Shown: piece by piece, positions 1-9,662 of the stretch | Layout: every line of letters starts with the position of its first letter | Position numbering within the stretch: the stretch's first letter is position 1 | From: Proteromonas lacertae | Taxonomy: Eukaryota; Sar; Bigyra; Opalinata; Proteromonadidae | Direction: 5' to 3' | NCBI GenBank assembly: GCA_002245135.1 | Contig: NGBS01000052.1 | Coordinates: forward strand, 1 to 42,090 | Length of the DNA stretch: 42,090 nt | Made by a program: the position numbers and the translations under genes | Notes under the pieces: model-generated | The model's database searches: none | The model's input: the letters and a program-made list of their open reading frames with translations, nothing else | Told to the model about the DNA's origin: nothing

Positions 1-1870
1 TTTTTTGTGGTTTTATCAACTACTCCTTCACTTTTTGAACCATTTACAGATGTTCCATTTAATTCTTTCTCTTTTCGAGCTAAACATAAATCAACAGGAT
101 TTTGATTGTTTATTTCATCTAATAATAAATCAATATAATATAATCTTAATGCTTCAAATTCTCTATCAACTGTGATTTGTAATCCTGTTGTATTCTTTCC
201 TGAAGGTAATTTGTTCGTATTTGTTCGTATTTATCATTCTGTTGTGAATTCTTACTTCTGACAGAAACTGATTTTTGACTATTTACTCTTGCAGATCGCT
301 GTTTCTTGTTTTCATCTTTTTCTTTTTCTTTAGATTTTTCTTCTTCTGCATTTGTATTTGCTATTGTTGGTTCTTCACTATGTGGTGCTAATTCTCCTTC
401 TAGTTTTGGTTCTGGTGGTAATTCTTTTAACCATGTGTTGATGAATTAACTGGAACTCCATCTACAATTATTGGCTTTTCAGCTTCAACCGGTTGTTCTG
501 GCTGTTTGTTGTTGTCTTGCTTCTTCTCCTTCAGTATTTATAATAGTGTTATTATTACTTTCATCTATTGAAGATTCTACTACTTCAGGTAAAGATGGTT
601 GTTGTTTGATTGGTGATGGTAAAGCTGGGAATGATAATGGATGTTCTGTATTGGATAATTCAATCAATCTATCAGCTTCTTCTAAGTAATATTCCCAATT
701 ATCTGGTATTCAGCATCATTCACTTTGATATTTGCATAAATACCTGTTATATAAAGTAGAAAATCTATTGGAACATAATGAGCTATTTCTATTACTAATT
801 TCTCTATTACTGAATCTGGAATTCCTACTCTCATTTTAACAGAGATTCTTTGTTGATCATGAGATGGAATTAATCCATTACATGGTGAAACACCAACTAA
901 ACCAGGTCGAGATACATTATCAGTTGAGATTTAAATGGAAAATCTACTGAACCTGTATTAAATATATGAAAATCTCTTTCTTTTACTTTCATATAAGGAA
1001 TTCTACTAAAATCAATATTTTGTTTATCCAATCTATAAGATAAGACTGAACTTTCACCTTTCATTTTGATATTATAAACTGGTCCTCCATCTACATAACA
1101 TTTACCCAATGCTCTTGATAATACATGTGGTATTCCAGAATATCTCAATTCCATTTCTTCACATTCACCTAGTTATAAAATACCTTGAATTGGAGTGATT
1201 TCAAATACTTAATTGATTGGAGATGTTTGATTTTCAGTTTCATCTATTTCTAATTCCCAATGATAAGGACAAGGAATTGTTCGACGATTTTCAGTTCAAA
1301 ATCAAAATCATTTTGAGATAACCATAAATTGGGAAAGGCAACATCAGCTACACATGGAATTGAATCTTTCTGAGGATGATCTTCATATCTTATATTCAAT
1401 ATTCCATTTATTTTACATGAGATTTTATCATCTTTATAATTTGGATCAAATTCCACTGTCACATTCATTGATTCATTTGGTTCTAAATGGAATTCATTCA
1501 TACTCAATAATAATGGAGCTGCTATACTTATTATCGCATCTAAACTCAATGTTGATCTTTTCTAAGCATTGAATTAATGGATTCATAAAGTTCACTTTTA
1601 CTTCGGTTTCTTTTGCTTCATTATTTCTTATTTCTCCATCAAATTTCCTCAAACAAGAAAACATTTCCATCACTTCACAGGGTTTTTCACAACTTCCAGA
1701 TGTTACAAAATTTCAAGCAGTATTGGGTTTTAATTCGATTGCATTGGGAGTTATTGTAAATATAGCTTCATAAGGTTTGAATTCATTTCACTTTCCATCT
1801 TTGATTTATTGGCTTTAAAAGATTTTTCTTTTTCTACTGCTGTTTGATTTATCCAAATTTATGAGTGTCA
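1..1870 (-). pseudogene. HYDIN: HYDIN-like axonemal protein, decayed fragment (copy 1)
   Basis: On the minus strand, several short reading frames in different phases read like consecutive pieces of HYDIN, the giant central-pair protein of motile cilia made of repeated MSP/ASH immunoglobulin-like domains. The clearest are complement 1250-1549 (phrases such as LEPNESMNVTVEFDP), 897-1154 (FHIFNTGSVDFPFK) and about 690-895 (ISVKMRVGIPDSVIEKLVIEIAHY). They are joined only by single-base frameshifts, for example near 925, and by in-frame stops, for example near 450. Positions 2-758 are nearly identical to 28314-29093, and the two copies share the frameshift near 450. It is therefore a pseudogene duplicated after decay had begun, unless short introns hide some joints. 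The upstream side ends near 1870 against virus-like sequence. Confidence 0.7.
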
Positions 1871-1877
1871 GTGTGAT

Positions 1878-2174
1878 TTGAGAATTAGACAGATAACTGT
1901 ATTAGATAAGAAGGATAAAGAAAAATACACTATTATCCCAAAATTTGAAGTGCATAGCAGTATCAAGAAATTTGAGCAAAAATTTGAGAATGAGAATGAG
2001 GATGAGGATCAGTGTGCTGAGAATCAGGATGTAGATGACATAGATTTGGAGAATGTGTATACACCACCTGTAGATTATGATATTATTCCAATACCAACAA
2101 CACCTGCTCCGATGAAAAGAAGAACTGAGAGTGATAATCAAAACCAACAATACAAGAGAAACAAGAAGAATTAA
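1878..2174 (+). pseudogene. 5'-truncated acidic ORF at the HYDIN/provirus A junction
   Basis: An open frame of 98 codons starts with TTG, with a stop just upstream and no ATG at its head, so it looks like the 3' part of a gene cut at the junction with the HYDIN fragment. The product has an acidic central stretch (ENENEDEDQ), a proline-rich segment (PIPTTPAPMKRR) and a basic tail (YKRNKKN), which could serve as a nuclear localisation signal. It converges on the minus-strand gene ending at 2189. I do not recognise the family; its place suggests it belongs to provirus A. Confidence 0.35.
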
Positions 2175-2188
2175 TTATAATTCATATA

Positions 2189-2931
2189 TTATCTATCAAA
2201 TGCATCATCTTTATTAAAAATAACATTATTACCATATGGAAAAATTATTTTTTGTGGGATTAGAATACAATTACCTTCAAAGTTATTCACATTGTGCTCT
2301 GTAGTAGGATTTTTCATACTAAAACTACATATATCACGAGTAATTTCAAAAAAGCATACTTGATGATGTCCACTTAATGACTCAAAAAAATATCTATTCT
2401 TGGTACATTATTTGTAAAACTTAAATATTTGCTTAAAAATTTTTCTACATCTGGAGTTAAGATTGAATTAATTATTAGTTCGCTTGTTATTATTTTAACA
2501 GGATTTAGTATTTCTATTTGCAAATATGTTTGAAAAGCTGCATATCTTACAAAACAATAACAGTTTGGTAAAACTTGTCTTGCTTGAACAATTTCTAATT
2601 GACCATCTACAGATTTTAATATCATGTTATTTTCACCCATAGAACTCCATTTTATACGATTCTCCATTTTCCATGAACTATCTTGATATTCACTTCGATA
2701 TCCTATATAGGACATTATACTATTGACATTATAAGCAATTGAAATAGCATCATCATAAATTGTAGAATACAAAATAGATAACATATAATGTATGCTCTTT
2801 TCCCAACTCTCTAATTTGGTCTTTCCAATGACATTCACAATTCCATCAATTTTCTCACTAGTTGCACTATCAATACCACCACCTGATCCAGATGATCCTC
2901 CTGTACCACTATTCTTAATATCTACCAACAT
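2189..2931 (-). pseudogene. Provirus A unknown late-type protein, one frameshift
   Basis: The first 185 codons run from ATG at 2931 and stop at 2374. The preceding frame, reached by stepping back one base at a run of seven T (minus sense) near 2385-2391, continues for about 60 more codons (phrases ESLSGHHQVCFFEITRD, IIFPYGNNVIF) to TAA at 2189-2191. Joined, it would be about 247 residues. After a glycine/serine linker (GTGGSSGSGGG) the product looks like a compact globular protein. It is the last gene of the minus-strand virion block, about 115 bp after the ATPase. I do not recognise a family. A minor capsid or fibre role would be a guess from position only. Confidence 0.45.
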
Positions 2932-3045
2932 TTATCTATCAACTTTTTCTCCTAAATTGCTTGTTATCCATGTCAGTGTCCTCGTGACAGGTGTTAGATC
3001 TGTTGACTCAGCTTGTTTTTTAATAGGACGATATGGGGATTATTA

Positions 3046-3864
3046 TTATTCCGAATCGCTGGGATAACTTGATGAATCAGTGGACTCATCATCGCTGCTA
3101 TAGGAAATGAGGTGATCATATTTATTATTGTGATTATAGCTATTATTACTATTATCTCTAATTCTACTATCAAAATTCACTCTAAATTCATGATTATATA
3201 AATCGATATATAAAAATGAGTGATTACTCTGTTTGGTTGCATAATCATAATATGATTTGAAAACATCGAAATCGATCCATATATCTAAACTTGCATACAA
3301 ATTTCGTAAATTAGCCATACTCAGGTTTTTGAATACCAAACAGTAATCAAGCTGTAAACGAACTGATGGAGTAATATCAGTGATATATTGACTTGATATA
3401 ATTACTTTTGACTTGTAATGACGGTTTGACTTAAGTAATTTAGAAACGGATTTATTTCTTAAATCAAATGATATATCATCGAATATAAATATATTCTCTG
3501 GGTAATCATAATTATCTTTGTCTATATCTTTGATATTATCTAATACTGCATCCAATATATTCACTCTATCTTCATTCACTACTGCATCATAGCAATGGTA
3601 CTCAATTTGGTTATACTTGAGCATATCAGTGATTTTCTCATATATGATATCCTTAGATATAGTTGCAACGAAAAAATACACTACTTGGTCATATCCCTTT
3701 TTCAGCAAGTGTTGTATCATGAAAATAAATATGTTGCAGAAAGGCTCCTGGAAATAGTCATATGCAAGGACACTATCTTTGGAACGTTTTCCACATCCTT
3801 TGACTACTGTCTCAACAGGATTTATGACTATGTTGTTTATTTTTTCTAAATTAACTTTACTCAT
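3046..3864 (-). CDS. Genome-packaging ATPase, FtsK/HerA (A32-like), P-loop deleted (provirus A)
   Basis: The 272-residue product resembles viral packaging ATPases of the FtsK/HerA superfamily (A32-like), which pump DNA into capsids. Visible features are a Walker B strand with two aspartates (ENIFIFDDIS, about residue 125) and the sensor strand after it (KVIISSQYITD followed by an arginine, about residues 153-168). Comparison with the sister gene at 25288-25659 shows that the segment which should hold the Walker A loop, just after PFCNIFIF (about residue 48), is missing: about 12 residues are gone in frame. Without that loop ATP binding is unlikely, so the protein is probably inactive although the frame is open. 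The tail is acidic and serine-rich. It follows the MCP stop by 65 bp, the usual order in this family. Confidence 0.75.
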   Translation of the reverse strand: MSKVNLEKINNIVINPVETVVKGCGKRSKDSVLAYDYFQEPFCNIFIFMIQHLLKKGYDQVVYFFVATISKDIIYEKITDMLKYNQIEYHCYDAVVNEDRVNILDAVLDNIKDIDKDNYDYPENIFIFDDISFDLRNKSVSKLLKSNRHYKSKVIISSQYITDITPSVRLQLDYCLVFKNLSMANLRNLYASLDIWIDFDVFKSYYDYATKQSNHSFLYIDLYNHEFRVNFDSRIRDNSNNSYNHNNKYDHLISYSSDDESTDSSSYPSDSE

Positions 3865-3929
3865 AACAAAAATAACAAAAACATAATTATAAGAAATATA
3901 GCCGTTATCGATATTATTATTATTATTAT

Positions 3930-5419
3930 TTAAACTACACTTACAATACCACTTCCATTAATAGTGACCATACGTCCAGTGATGATATAGAAACGATGAG
4001 ATATATCATTATTAGTAAAGTCATTTGTACCAGGTGTTGAAAATTCAAAGGTTATTTTCAAATCAGTAGCCAAAGGTCTACCTGCCTGGTTCTTAATGTT
4101 GTCCAAATCCTTAGAGCCAAAATTCAATATCTCAAAGAACTTGTCATTGAACTTCTTATCTTTTCTGAATATATCAAACCATGAGTCTTGGAAATATTCA
4201 CGGACAGTCATGAAGCTATCATAATATTGCATAAGTGTATAATCTGGCTGATATACAAAATCATTGATCATCCATCTGAACTGTGCATTTTCAGGTATGT
4301 GGACATATCTTTTTAATGATTCTATCCATGGCCTATAGATAATGTAACGAACAAATGGTCCATTGGAACTATTCAATGTGAATGAATAATTGAATATGCC
4401 AGATCCACCTGATGGTATTTTAATTTGATGACATCTTAAATCATTGAATTGAATAGGTTTTGATAAGCAGTATTGTTTGGTATTATTGTTGCTTAGAGTA
4501 TCCTTGTTGATATAAGCATAAAATTACAATTCTTGAATGTTAACGATTTGAGACTGTCAATACCCTGTTTGAAATTAATAGTATAATAAGTATCTTCTTT
4601 TGATGTATCATCTTTATTTCTTGCAATAGCAGACTTATAAACACTATATAAATTACCAAAATTCTTTTTTGTTTGAAATCTAATACAGATGTACATACTC
4701 TCTCCAAAGAATACATCACTCTTTAATGCAGCAAATGTATTGTAAAATTTACCTAACTGTAATTTAAAATGTAAAGTTTTCTTATTACTATATTGTATTG
4801 CCTGTGCAATTTTAGTACAGACTTTATCTTTTAATTCAATAAAATTCTTACTTGCATCAGCATCATTAGTTTGATCCATTTTCCATTCATTTTTATCTTG
4901 TGCTAAATAACTATGTTCTTTATCATCCCCAGCTAACTGAATTTTATCATAGTAATTGTCTTGATAGAATATATCACATCTCTTTCTAACTAATTCGTCC
5001 ATAAATACACGATATGGTTCATACGAATCATCATGCTTGACCAGATCTGTTCCAGTCTGATTACAAATTCTAAAAGAGGCCAAACCAAACCCTTCTTTAA
5101 TTCCTCCAATTGTACTTGGATATAAATCATCATCTTTATTTATAAGTTTCTTACTTACATCTGCTCTAACAGCACCTGCTTCTGAACCTTTTGCTAATGG
5201 TTCTGTTTCCACATCTATATCGAATTGGATATATGACTTAGCTAAATTGATAATATTATCTCCACTTATCTCCCATCTAATCTCTTCTGCATACGTGTTA
5301 TCACTTAGAGTATATTCTGATGTTAATCCCATCGGAGACAATCTCACATAATTATAGAAGGGTAGCATCACAGGGACATCTACACCATATTTCTGTTCTT
5401 TTGGAATAGATAAAGCCAT
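3930..5419 (-). pseudogene. Major capsid protein (double jelly-roll type), one frameshift, provirus A
   Basis: Start ATG at 5419 (MALSIPKEQ) is chosen because the copy B gene starts at the same place. The frame runs to about 4510. There a run of four T (minus sense) has lost one base relative to the expected frame, and the protein continues in the next phase to TAA at 3930. Joined length is about 496 residues, fitting a double jelly-roll MCP of polinton-like viruses or virophages. Hallmarks shared with copy B include IPKEQ.HGVDVP, INLAKSYIQ, YRVFMDELVRKR, KSDVFFGE and NSSNGPF.RYIIYRPWIE. I assign MCP from size, gene order (penton, MCP, ATPase) and jelly-roll-like strand pattern, not from a profile search. 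The frameshift makes this copy probably defective. Confidence 0.7.
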
Positions 5420-5450
5420 TAGAAAACAAAAGAATAAAGAAATATAAAAA

Positions 5451-6407
5451 TTAGACTTTAAATACAACAATATCTAAATTAAACTCAATATTATCAAGAT
5501 TAAGCTCATAGCCATTTTGTTGAGTAATCTGAATAGTGATCATACCATTGTTATAGGTATTATTGAATCTCTTTGATGTATTCAATATGTCATTATTCTG
5601 ATATGTAATAAATGGTAACTCTGGATTTGAAACGGGTATATTTTCTAATACATTTGAATCCTGCATAATATTCACTATGTCTAATCTAATGGATATAGAA
5701 TTAACCCATATTAAAGATGGACGAAATGGTAATTGAGTAAATGGGAATGGCTTAACCATAATTTCTTGTTGATTCTCAGGTTCTTGAGATGGAATATATT
5801 CTTTAAAACAACACCAGTAATTGTTTTTGGGTATACCTAATATTTTGTAACTAAGATCTTTGGTGATGATCTCTAATTTTTCTATCCAATATACTGGGTC
5901 TTTTTGATAGTATATTATATTCATATCATTAGCTACCTCAATATGATATGTTTGATTATCATCGAAATTGTCTATACGAAATAAATCTCCTTTTCCTTGT
6001 ATAATAGACACATGTGAACCTTCAGTATTATATGAAGTATCATTTATTCCAAAAACATCATATGTCATATTTTTTACTAAATTATTGATCATACTTAATA
6101 TCTGAGTTTCATCATAGAATCCTTCTGGTATTTTGAGGTGTTTTATAATGTTTGGATACTTTGGTGTATCTACTTGAACATCATGTCTCCATCCCAATGT
6201 GAATACTAATGAAAACTCATCATTTGTTTCTTCCTGTATAGTTGGGAATGAATTGGGTATAACAGCATGTAATAAGCTGACATGAGTATAATCATCGAAT
6301 GATTGCAATTTTAATGTCTTCTTATACTTGTTTCCTCCGCCCATGGAATCAGATAATACAATCATATCAGAATTTAAGTAGTATACACGATGATTCGAAA
6401 CTAACAT
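5451..6407 (-). CDS. Penton (minor capsid, single jelly-roll) protein, provirus A
   Basis: An intact frame of 318 residues starts MLVSNHRVYYLNSD, exactly as in copy B (39661-40626, 321 residues). The C-terminal third is the most conserved part (NPELPFITYQNNDILNTS, then ITIQITQQNGYELNLDNIEF), a beta-strand-rich end expected of a jelly-roll vertex protein. It lies 31 bp upstream of the MCP on the same strand, and penton next to MCP is the standard arrangement in polinton-like viruses and virophages. It is read from the shared promoter region at 6408-6492. The penton call rests on size, beta-rich composition and neighbours. No inactivating change is visible, in contrast to the neighbouring MCP and ATPase. 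Confidence 0.6.
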   Translation of the reverse strand: MLVSNHRVYYLNSDMIVLSDSMGGGNKYKKTLKLQSFDDYTHVSLLHAVIPNSFPTIQEETNDEFSLVFTLGWRHDVQVDTPKYPNIIKHLKIPEGFYDETQILSMINNLVKNMTYDVFGINDTSYNTEGSHVSIIQGKGDLFRIDNFDDNQTYHIEVANDMNIIYYQKDPVYWIEKLEIITKDLSYKILGIPKNNYWCCFKEYIPSQEPENQQEIMVKPFPFTQLPFRPSLIWVNSISIRLDIVNIMQDSNVLENIPVSNPELPFITYQNNDILNTSKRFNNTYNNGMITIQITQQNGYELNLDNIEFNLDIVVFKV

Positions 6408-6492
6408 AAGATAAAATCTATTTTGAAAATAAATTCGTTAATAATGTCAATATTGTCATTATTAGTATTAATTACACTTTTATTTTTTAAAA
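6408..6492. promoter_or_regulatory. Divergent promoter between penton and CaaX-protein genes (provirus A)
   Basis: These 85 bp separate two divergent genes. The stretch AATAATGTCAATATTG (6440-6455) recurs in the same relative place and orientation in provirus B (39634-39649), together with a following ATTAGTA...ACACT...TTTTATTTT tract. AAATCTATTTTG (6414-6425) matches another motif found upstream of viral genes. Non-coding conservation between two diverged copies suggests a two-way promoter. Confidence 0.55.
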
Positions 6493-7092
6493 ATGAATAA
6501 CGATCAGGAGCACAAATTTAGAACAGTGCCATATAACTTTTGGAACTCTGATAAACAAATACTTATTAATTGCTTTAGAAAGGATGGCAAAATGAGGGCA
6601 CCAACCAAATCTAAATTATGGAATCTCATATGTGGTGATAAAAAGGAATTAACTTATAGTGAGATCAGATATATACTCAAATACGTCGATGAACAGTATA
6701 GATTAGACTTGGAATATAGATTCAAAAATGGATGTTGGTGGGATGAGAGTAAAGAGAAATTAATTCAAAGATTAGGTATTTCTGATGTAGATGAGACTGT
6801 GCGCATTACACCTAATATGTTCCTTGAGTGTGTTAACAAGATTAAGGAGAAAAGAAACCCATCTTTTGAAAAAACTCATCAATTATTAGAAAGTATTATT
6901 ATGATGAATCATGAAGCTAATATATTACCTCCTCCTCCTCCTCCTAATGATAATAAAGAAATAGAAGAAATACAAGTCAAGCTTGAAAATGACAATGACA
7001 ATGTCAATCTCACAGATTATGACTTATCTCCAATATCACCAAGATCCATTAAGGATGAATATATTAATAATAACCAATGTCTTGTAAGTTAG
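6493..7092 (+). CDS. Conserved viral protein with C-terminal CaaX box (provirus A)
   Basis: The 199-residue product has a well-conserved N-terminal half shared with the copy B gene (38976-39599): RTVPF, FRKDGK.RAPTKSKL, LTYSEIRYILKY, then E..FK.GC. The basic patch could bind nucleic acid; I do not recognise the fold. The C-terminal half is low in complexity, with a run of six prolines (about residue 145), acidic segments and an SPISPRSI motif. The last four residues are CLVS, a classic prenylation (CaaX) box. Copy B aligns without gaps at its end and closes with CIIF. A farnesyl or geranylgeranyl anchor is therefore predicted. The gene is head-to-head with the penton and followed after 68 bp by the membrane-protein gene. 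Confidence 0.65.
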   Translation: MNNDQEHKFRTVPYNFWNSDKQILINCFRKDGKMRAPTKSKLWNLICGDKKELTYSEIRYILKYVDEQYRLDLEYRFKNGCWWDESKEKLIQRLGISDVDETVRITPNMFLECVNKIKEKRNPSFEKTHQLLESIIMMNHEANILPPPPPPNDNKEIEEIQVKLENDNDNVNLTDYDLSPISPRSIKDEYINNNQCLVS

Positions 7093-7160
7093 TTTATTGA
7101 TAATAAATACATTACTTTGATTAATTTTGTTTTTCTTATATAAGATTCTCATAAACACAC

Positions 7161-7397
7161 ATGGACTTTGATGTAATAACTGTTTTGCTTTCAGTTCTCG
7201 TATTTGTATTGTATATGATAGCTTTGGCTCTTTTCAAATACTTAAAGGCACACAATTGTATTCCAAACAATACAGACATAGAAGAACTTAGAAATAATAT
7301 AGATGCCATGATGAATAAAGGGTTAGAACATGATAAGACACTTAAGGATATTCAGTCTCTTATTGAAATCACTAAACAAAGGAAAATGACTATATAA
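7161..7397 (+). CDS. Small single-pass membrane protein (provirus A)
   Basis: The 78-residue protein has one strong hydrophobic helix at about residues 7-27 (VLLSVLVFVLYMIALALF), then KYLKAHNCIPN and a charged, probably helical tail (LEHDKTLKDIQSLIEI). The copy B homologue has the same length (38707-38943) and keeps LLSVLVF.LYM.ALAL.KY.KAHNCIPN and HDKTL.DI. Conservation over the whole length supports a real gene. It is the second gene after the shared promoter. A membrane role in the particle or in exit is an inference; no family was recognised. Confidence 0.65.
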   Translation: MDFDVITVLLSVLVFVLYMIALALFKYLKAHNCIPNNTDIEELRNNIDAMMNKGLEHDKTLKDIQSLIEITKQRKMTI

Positions 7398-7447
7398 ATT
7401 TATTTCGCTTTTTATATTATATTATATTATGTTTTTTTGGTTAAACT

Positions 7448-7551
7448 TGTATCTTACAACTGGGCCCAGTTGTAGGATACATCACAATTCAAGTTACAAC
7501 TGGCGCCAGTTGTAACTTATATTACAATTCAAGTTGTCAAGTGGCCGCCGG
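7448..7551. repeat. Tandem 40-bp repeats, each carrying a long palindrome
   Basis: Two 40-bp units (7454-7493 and 7494-7533) start TTACAACTGG and end ACAATTCAAG; a third partial unit starts at 7534. Each holds a GC-centred palindrome. The first (7448-7481) is 34 bp with one mismatched pair around GGGCCC. The second (7491-7518) is a perfect 28-bp palindrome around GGCGCC, half-site AAGTTACAACTGGC. They sit between converging genes (7397 + and 7628 -). A two-way terminator, a replication origin or a binding-site array are all possible. Confidence 0.85.
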
Positions 7552-7627
7552 ATATAGCAGTACCAAACACCAAAAAAAACAAACACACATAACATTACAT
7601 AAAAAACAGAATATATAAAGAATTACT

Positions 7628-7999
7628 TTAATTATCCATATTAGGAACTGGAATACCATACTGATAATGCCTGCCATTATGCACAACTATACGATGTGGA
7701 TCATTCTTTGGCGCGGCTCGTGGCCCGGCTCGTCTTGGTTTACGTTTTGCTCTATCTTTACTTCCTTTTGGTCTTCCTCTTTGTTTAGGTGGATTAGCAG
7801 CTAATAATCGTTCATGCATTTTCATTAATTGTCTATATTGTAATTTAACTTTTGTTTTGTTTTGTAGTGCATTCTTTACTTTGTCTCTATACAAATCATA
7901 GCTCTTTCTCCATTTACTCCTGTTAACTGATTTAGGAATATATGTATTCCAGTCTTTACTAATTTTAAACCCTTTTGGCCATCCTCCATAATAAGACAT
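7628..7999 (-). CDS. Small basic DNA-binding (core-like) protein, provirus A
   Basis: I choose ATG at 7999 (MSYYGGWPKGFK) over an in-frame ATG at 8071 because the extra 24 residues are low in complexity and come from AT-rich upstream DNA. The 123-residue product is strongly basic. It has an AT-hook-like core (RGRPKGSKDRAKRKPRR) at about residues 73-89 and a second basic cluster, with little acidic character. Such proteins condense DNA inside capsids (compare adenovirus core proteins) or act in the nucleus. A role as virion core protein is inferred from composition and from its place in the viral cluster. No homologue is seen in the visible part of copy B. Confidence 0.55.
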   Translation of the reverse strand: MSYYGGWPKGFKISKDWNTYIPKSVNRSKWRKSYDLYRDKVKNALQNKTKVKLQYRQLMKMHERLLAANPPKQRGRPKGSKDRAKRKPRRAGPRAAPKNDPHRIVVHNGRHYQYGIPVPNMDN

Positions 8000-8103
8000 G
8001 TTGTGATTTTTATAATTGATATTATTTAAAATATAGTAATTATTAATAGTATGTTTACCAAACAAAAACAAACATATATAATAATAATAGAATTTTTAAG
8101 TAT

Positions 8104-8574
8104 TTAATCAGAGTCACTACTACTACTACTACTAATTCCATCAGCAACATTTCTATCAATTGGATGTATGTGATAAAAATTCCCTCCATTCCATTGATAA
8201 TTCATATGATGAAAAACATATTTTTTAAATTTTTGAGGAATACAATCACCATCTGCATACTCATGTTCTCCATTTCTTAATTTTCTATTCATTACTAATA
8301 TTGAAGCTCTTCTGTCATACCCATAGGTTTTGAGGTTTATCATTAATTGATCGCCATGATGTCTATAATCACCTAGTGCTTCTGGATCATTTCTATTAGT
8401 TCTGAGTGAACCACATATAAACACCTTTACTTTATTTCTTTTTAATATTTTCATTGTTTTAATTGGAAATTGAATAACCCATCTATGTGCTCTATTGTCT
8501 CTATATCTATGAATGTAAAAAGCATATTCACCGTTAGGTTGTCTAAGCATATTATATGTTAAATGGTCAGGCAT
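8104..8574 (-). CDS. Unknown 156-residue protein, provirus A
   Basis: The frame is open from MPDHLTYNMLRQPNGEYAFYIHRY to a serine/aspartate tail (SSSSSSDSD), with a mixed alpha/beta-like composition, many histidines and aromatic residues (VFHHMNYQWNGGNFYHIHPI) and no membrane segment. It lies in the same direction as the basic protein, about 105 bp upstream of it. Acidic serine-rich tails also occur in the ATPase and in the spliced gene at 8980, so it fits the same set of genes. I do not recognise the family. Confidence 0.5.
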   Translation of the reverse strand: MPDHLTYNMLRQPNGEYAFYIHRYRDNRAHRWVIQFPIKTMKILKRNKVKVFICGSLRTNRNDPEALGDYRHHGDQLMINLKTYGYDRRASILVMNRKLRNGEHEYADGDCIPQKFKKYVFHHMNYQWNGGNFYHIHPIDRNVADGISSSSSSDSD

Positions 8575-8915
8575 ATTCTTTGTATTATTTGCTATTATAT
8601 ATATTATTAATTTTTTATGGGTCTAATCAATAAAGTTATTGTTTGTTTAGTAATACAAATGTTTGAGGTTTGTTAAAAAAAATAATATCTCACGATCCAT
8701 TGGCATAATGAATAATCTGATGTGTTTCTTATTATATGGCATATCATAAGCAATCGATTGATATAGTTAGATTTCATATATGTTTCATAATCAAAGATGA
8801 TTTAGATTATTGCCTGAAATAAGATATTGATATAATTGAGATGGGTATATACCCTAGTAAGTATATATAAATAATACTTAGATTCTATCTGTCATGTTTC
8901 CTTTATAGTTTTTTC

Positions 8916-8930
8916 CAAAATAGATTTGAA
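8916..8930. promoter_or_regulatory. Shared 15-bp motif CAAAATAGATTTGAA upstream of a viral gene
   Basis: The exact word occurs here, 50 bp before the ATG at 8980, and again at 37951-37965 (34 bp before the start of the spliced gene of provirus B) and 38349-38363. A near match in the opposite orientation lies just upstream of the provirus A penton gene (6414-6425). It is an imperfect inverted repeat, TTCAAA/TTTGAA-like. A transcription-factor site or core promoter is plausible. Confidence 0.4.
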
Positions 8931-8979
8931 CAAGCCGACAGGTTTGAAATCTATTTATCTTTTTAAAATTACATCATAA

Positions 8980-9662
8980 ATGAGTGGCATTATCCTCAAG
9001 AAAGAGGTGATATATCAAGTGAAAGTAAAGAACTACCATGAAGATCGTGAATTCGATGTTGTAATATTTAATTTATCTGATATCGTGAAAAGACAAAGAG
9101 AACTAAGCAGATATAAGTATACTCCTAATTTATATTATTCATAGGTGGAGACATAATATATATTTTCCGAATTTATACTGCATGTTACAATCATTCAAGA
9201 ATATATGGATCAAAGACAGCAGAGATAGATTAGAGAGTTATAGGAACTTCAAGAATTATTTTATATATTGCTTTAATTATAATCCTAATAATATCAAAAC
9301 AATTGTATGAATTAATTATAAATATTAATATATATATATAGGTTGATCGTAAACTTGATTACTTATATGTATCTTTGAAAGTATTAGCTGAAGAAGAAAT
9401 AACTGAATTCGGTGAAGGTGATAAATCAGCTGATTATCCAAAAGAATATGATGATATATATAATAATGTTTGTGGAATATTATATTCAGATGATTATAAT
9501 AGCGTTAGTTCAAGTGAGAGTGAAGATGATAAGGAAATTGGAATCGATATTAATGAGCAAGTAAAAAAACAAGAGAATAAACAAGATAATAATGTAGATC
9601 AAGAAGTTATCACAAAGAAACAAGAAGAAGAAGAATTTATCACAATTACTGAATCCGATTAA
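8980..9662 (+). CDS. Intron-containing viral gene of unknown function (provirus A)
   Basis: I infer three exons: 8980-9116, 9145-9304 and 9342-9662, with introns of 28 and 37 nt. Both introns begin GTAT and end TAG, and removing them gives one continuous frame of 205 codons. The product starts MSGIILKKEVIYQVKVKNYHE, has a basic middle (KDSRDRLESYRNFKNYF) and a long acidic serine/glutamate tail. After the TAA at 9660 the acidic coding character continues (ETDSDMEVEETKKD), interrupted by stops, so the tail has probably been shortened. No family recognised. Position next to the other viral genes and the motif at 8916 suggest it belongs to provirus A. Confidence 0.55.

Noticed and set aside
471-689. 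Plus-strand 72-codon frame with a hydrophobic start
   Set aside because: It is the antisense shadow of the HYDIN fragment and is not conserved as a protein in the second copy.
2374-2400. Programmed -1 frameshift at T TTT TTG
   Set aside because: The site fits a slippery heptamer, but other viral genes show similar one-base losses at unrelated runs, so decay is the simpler reading.
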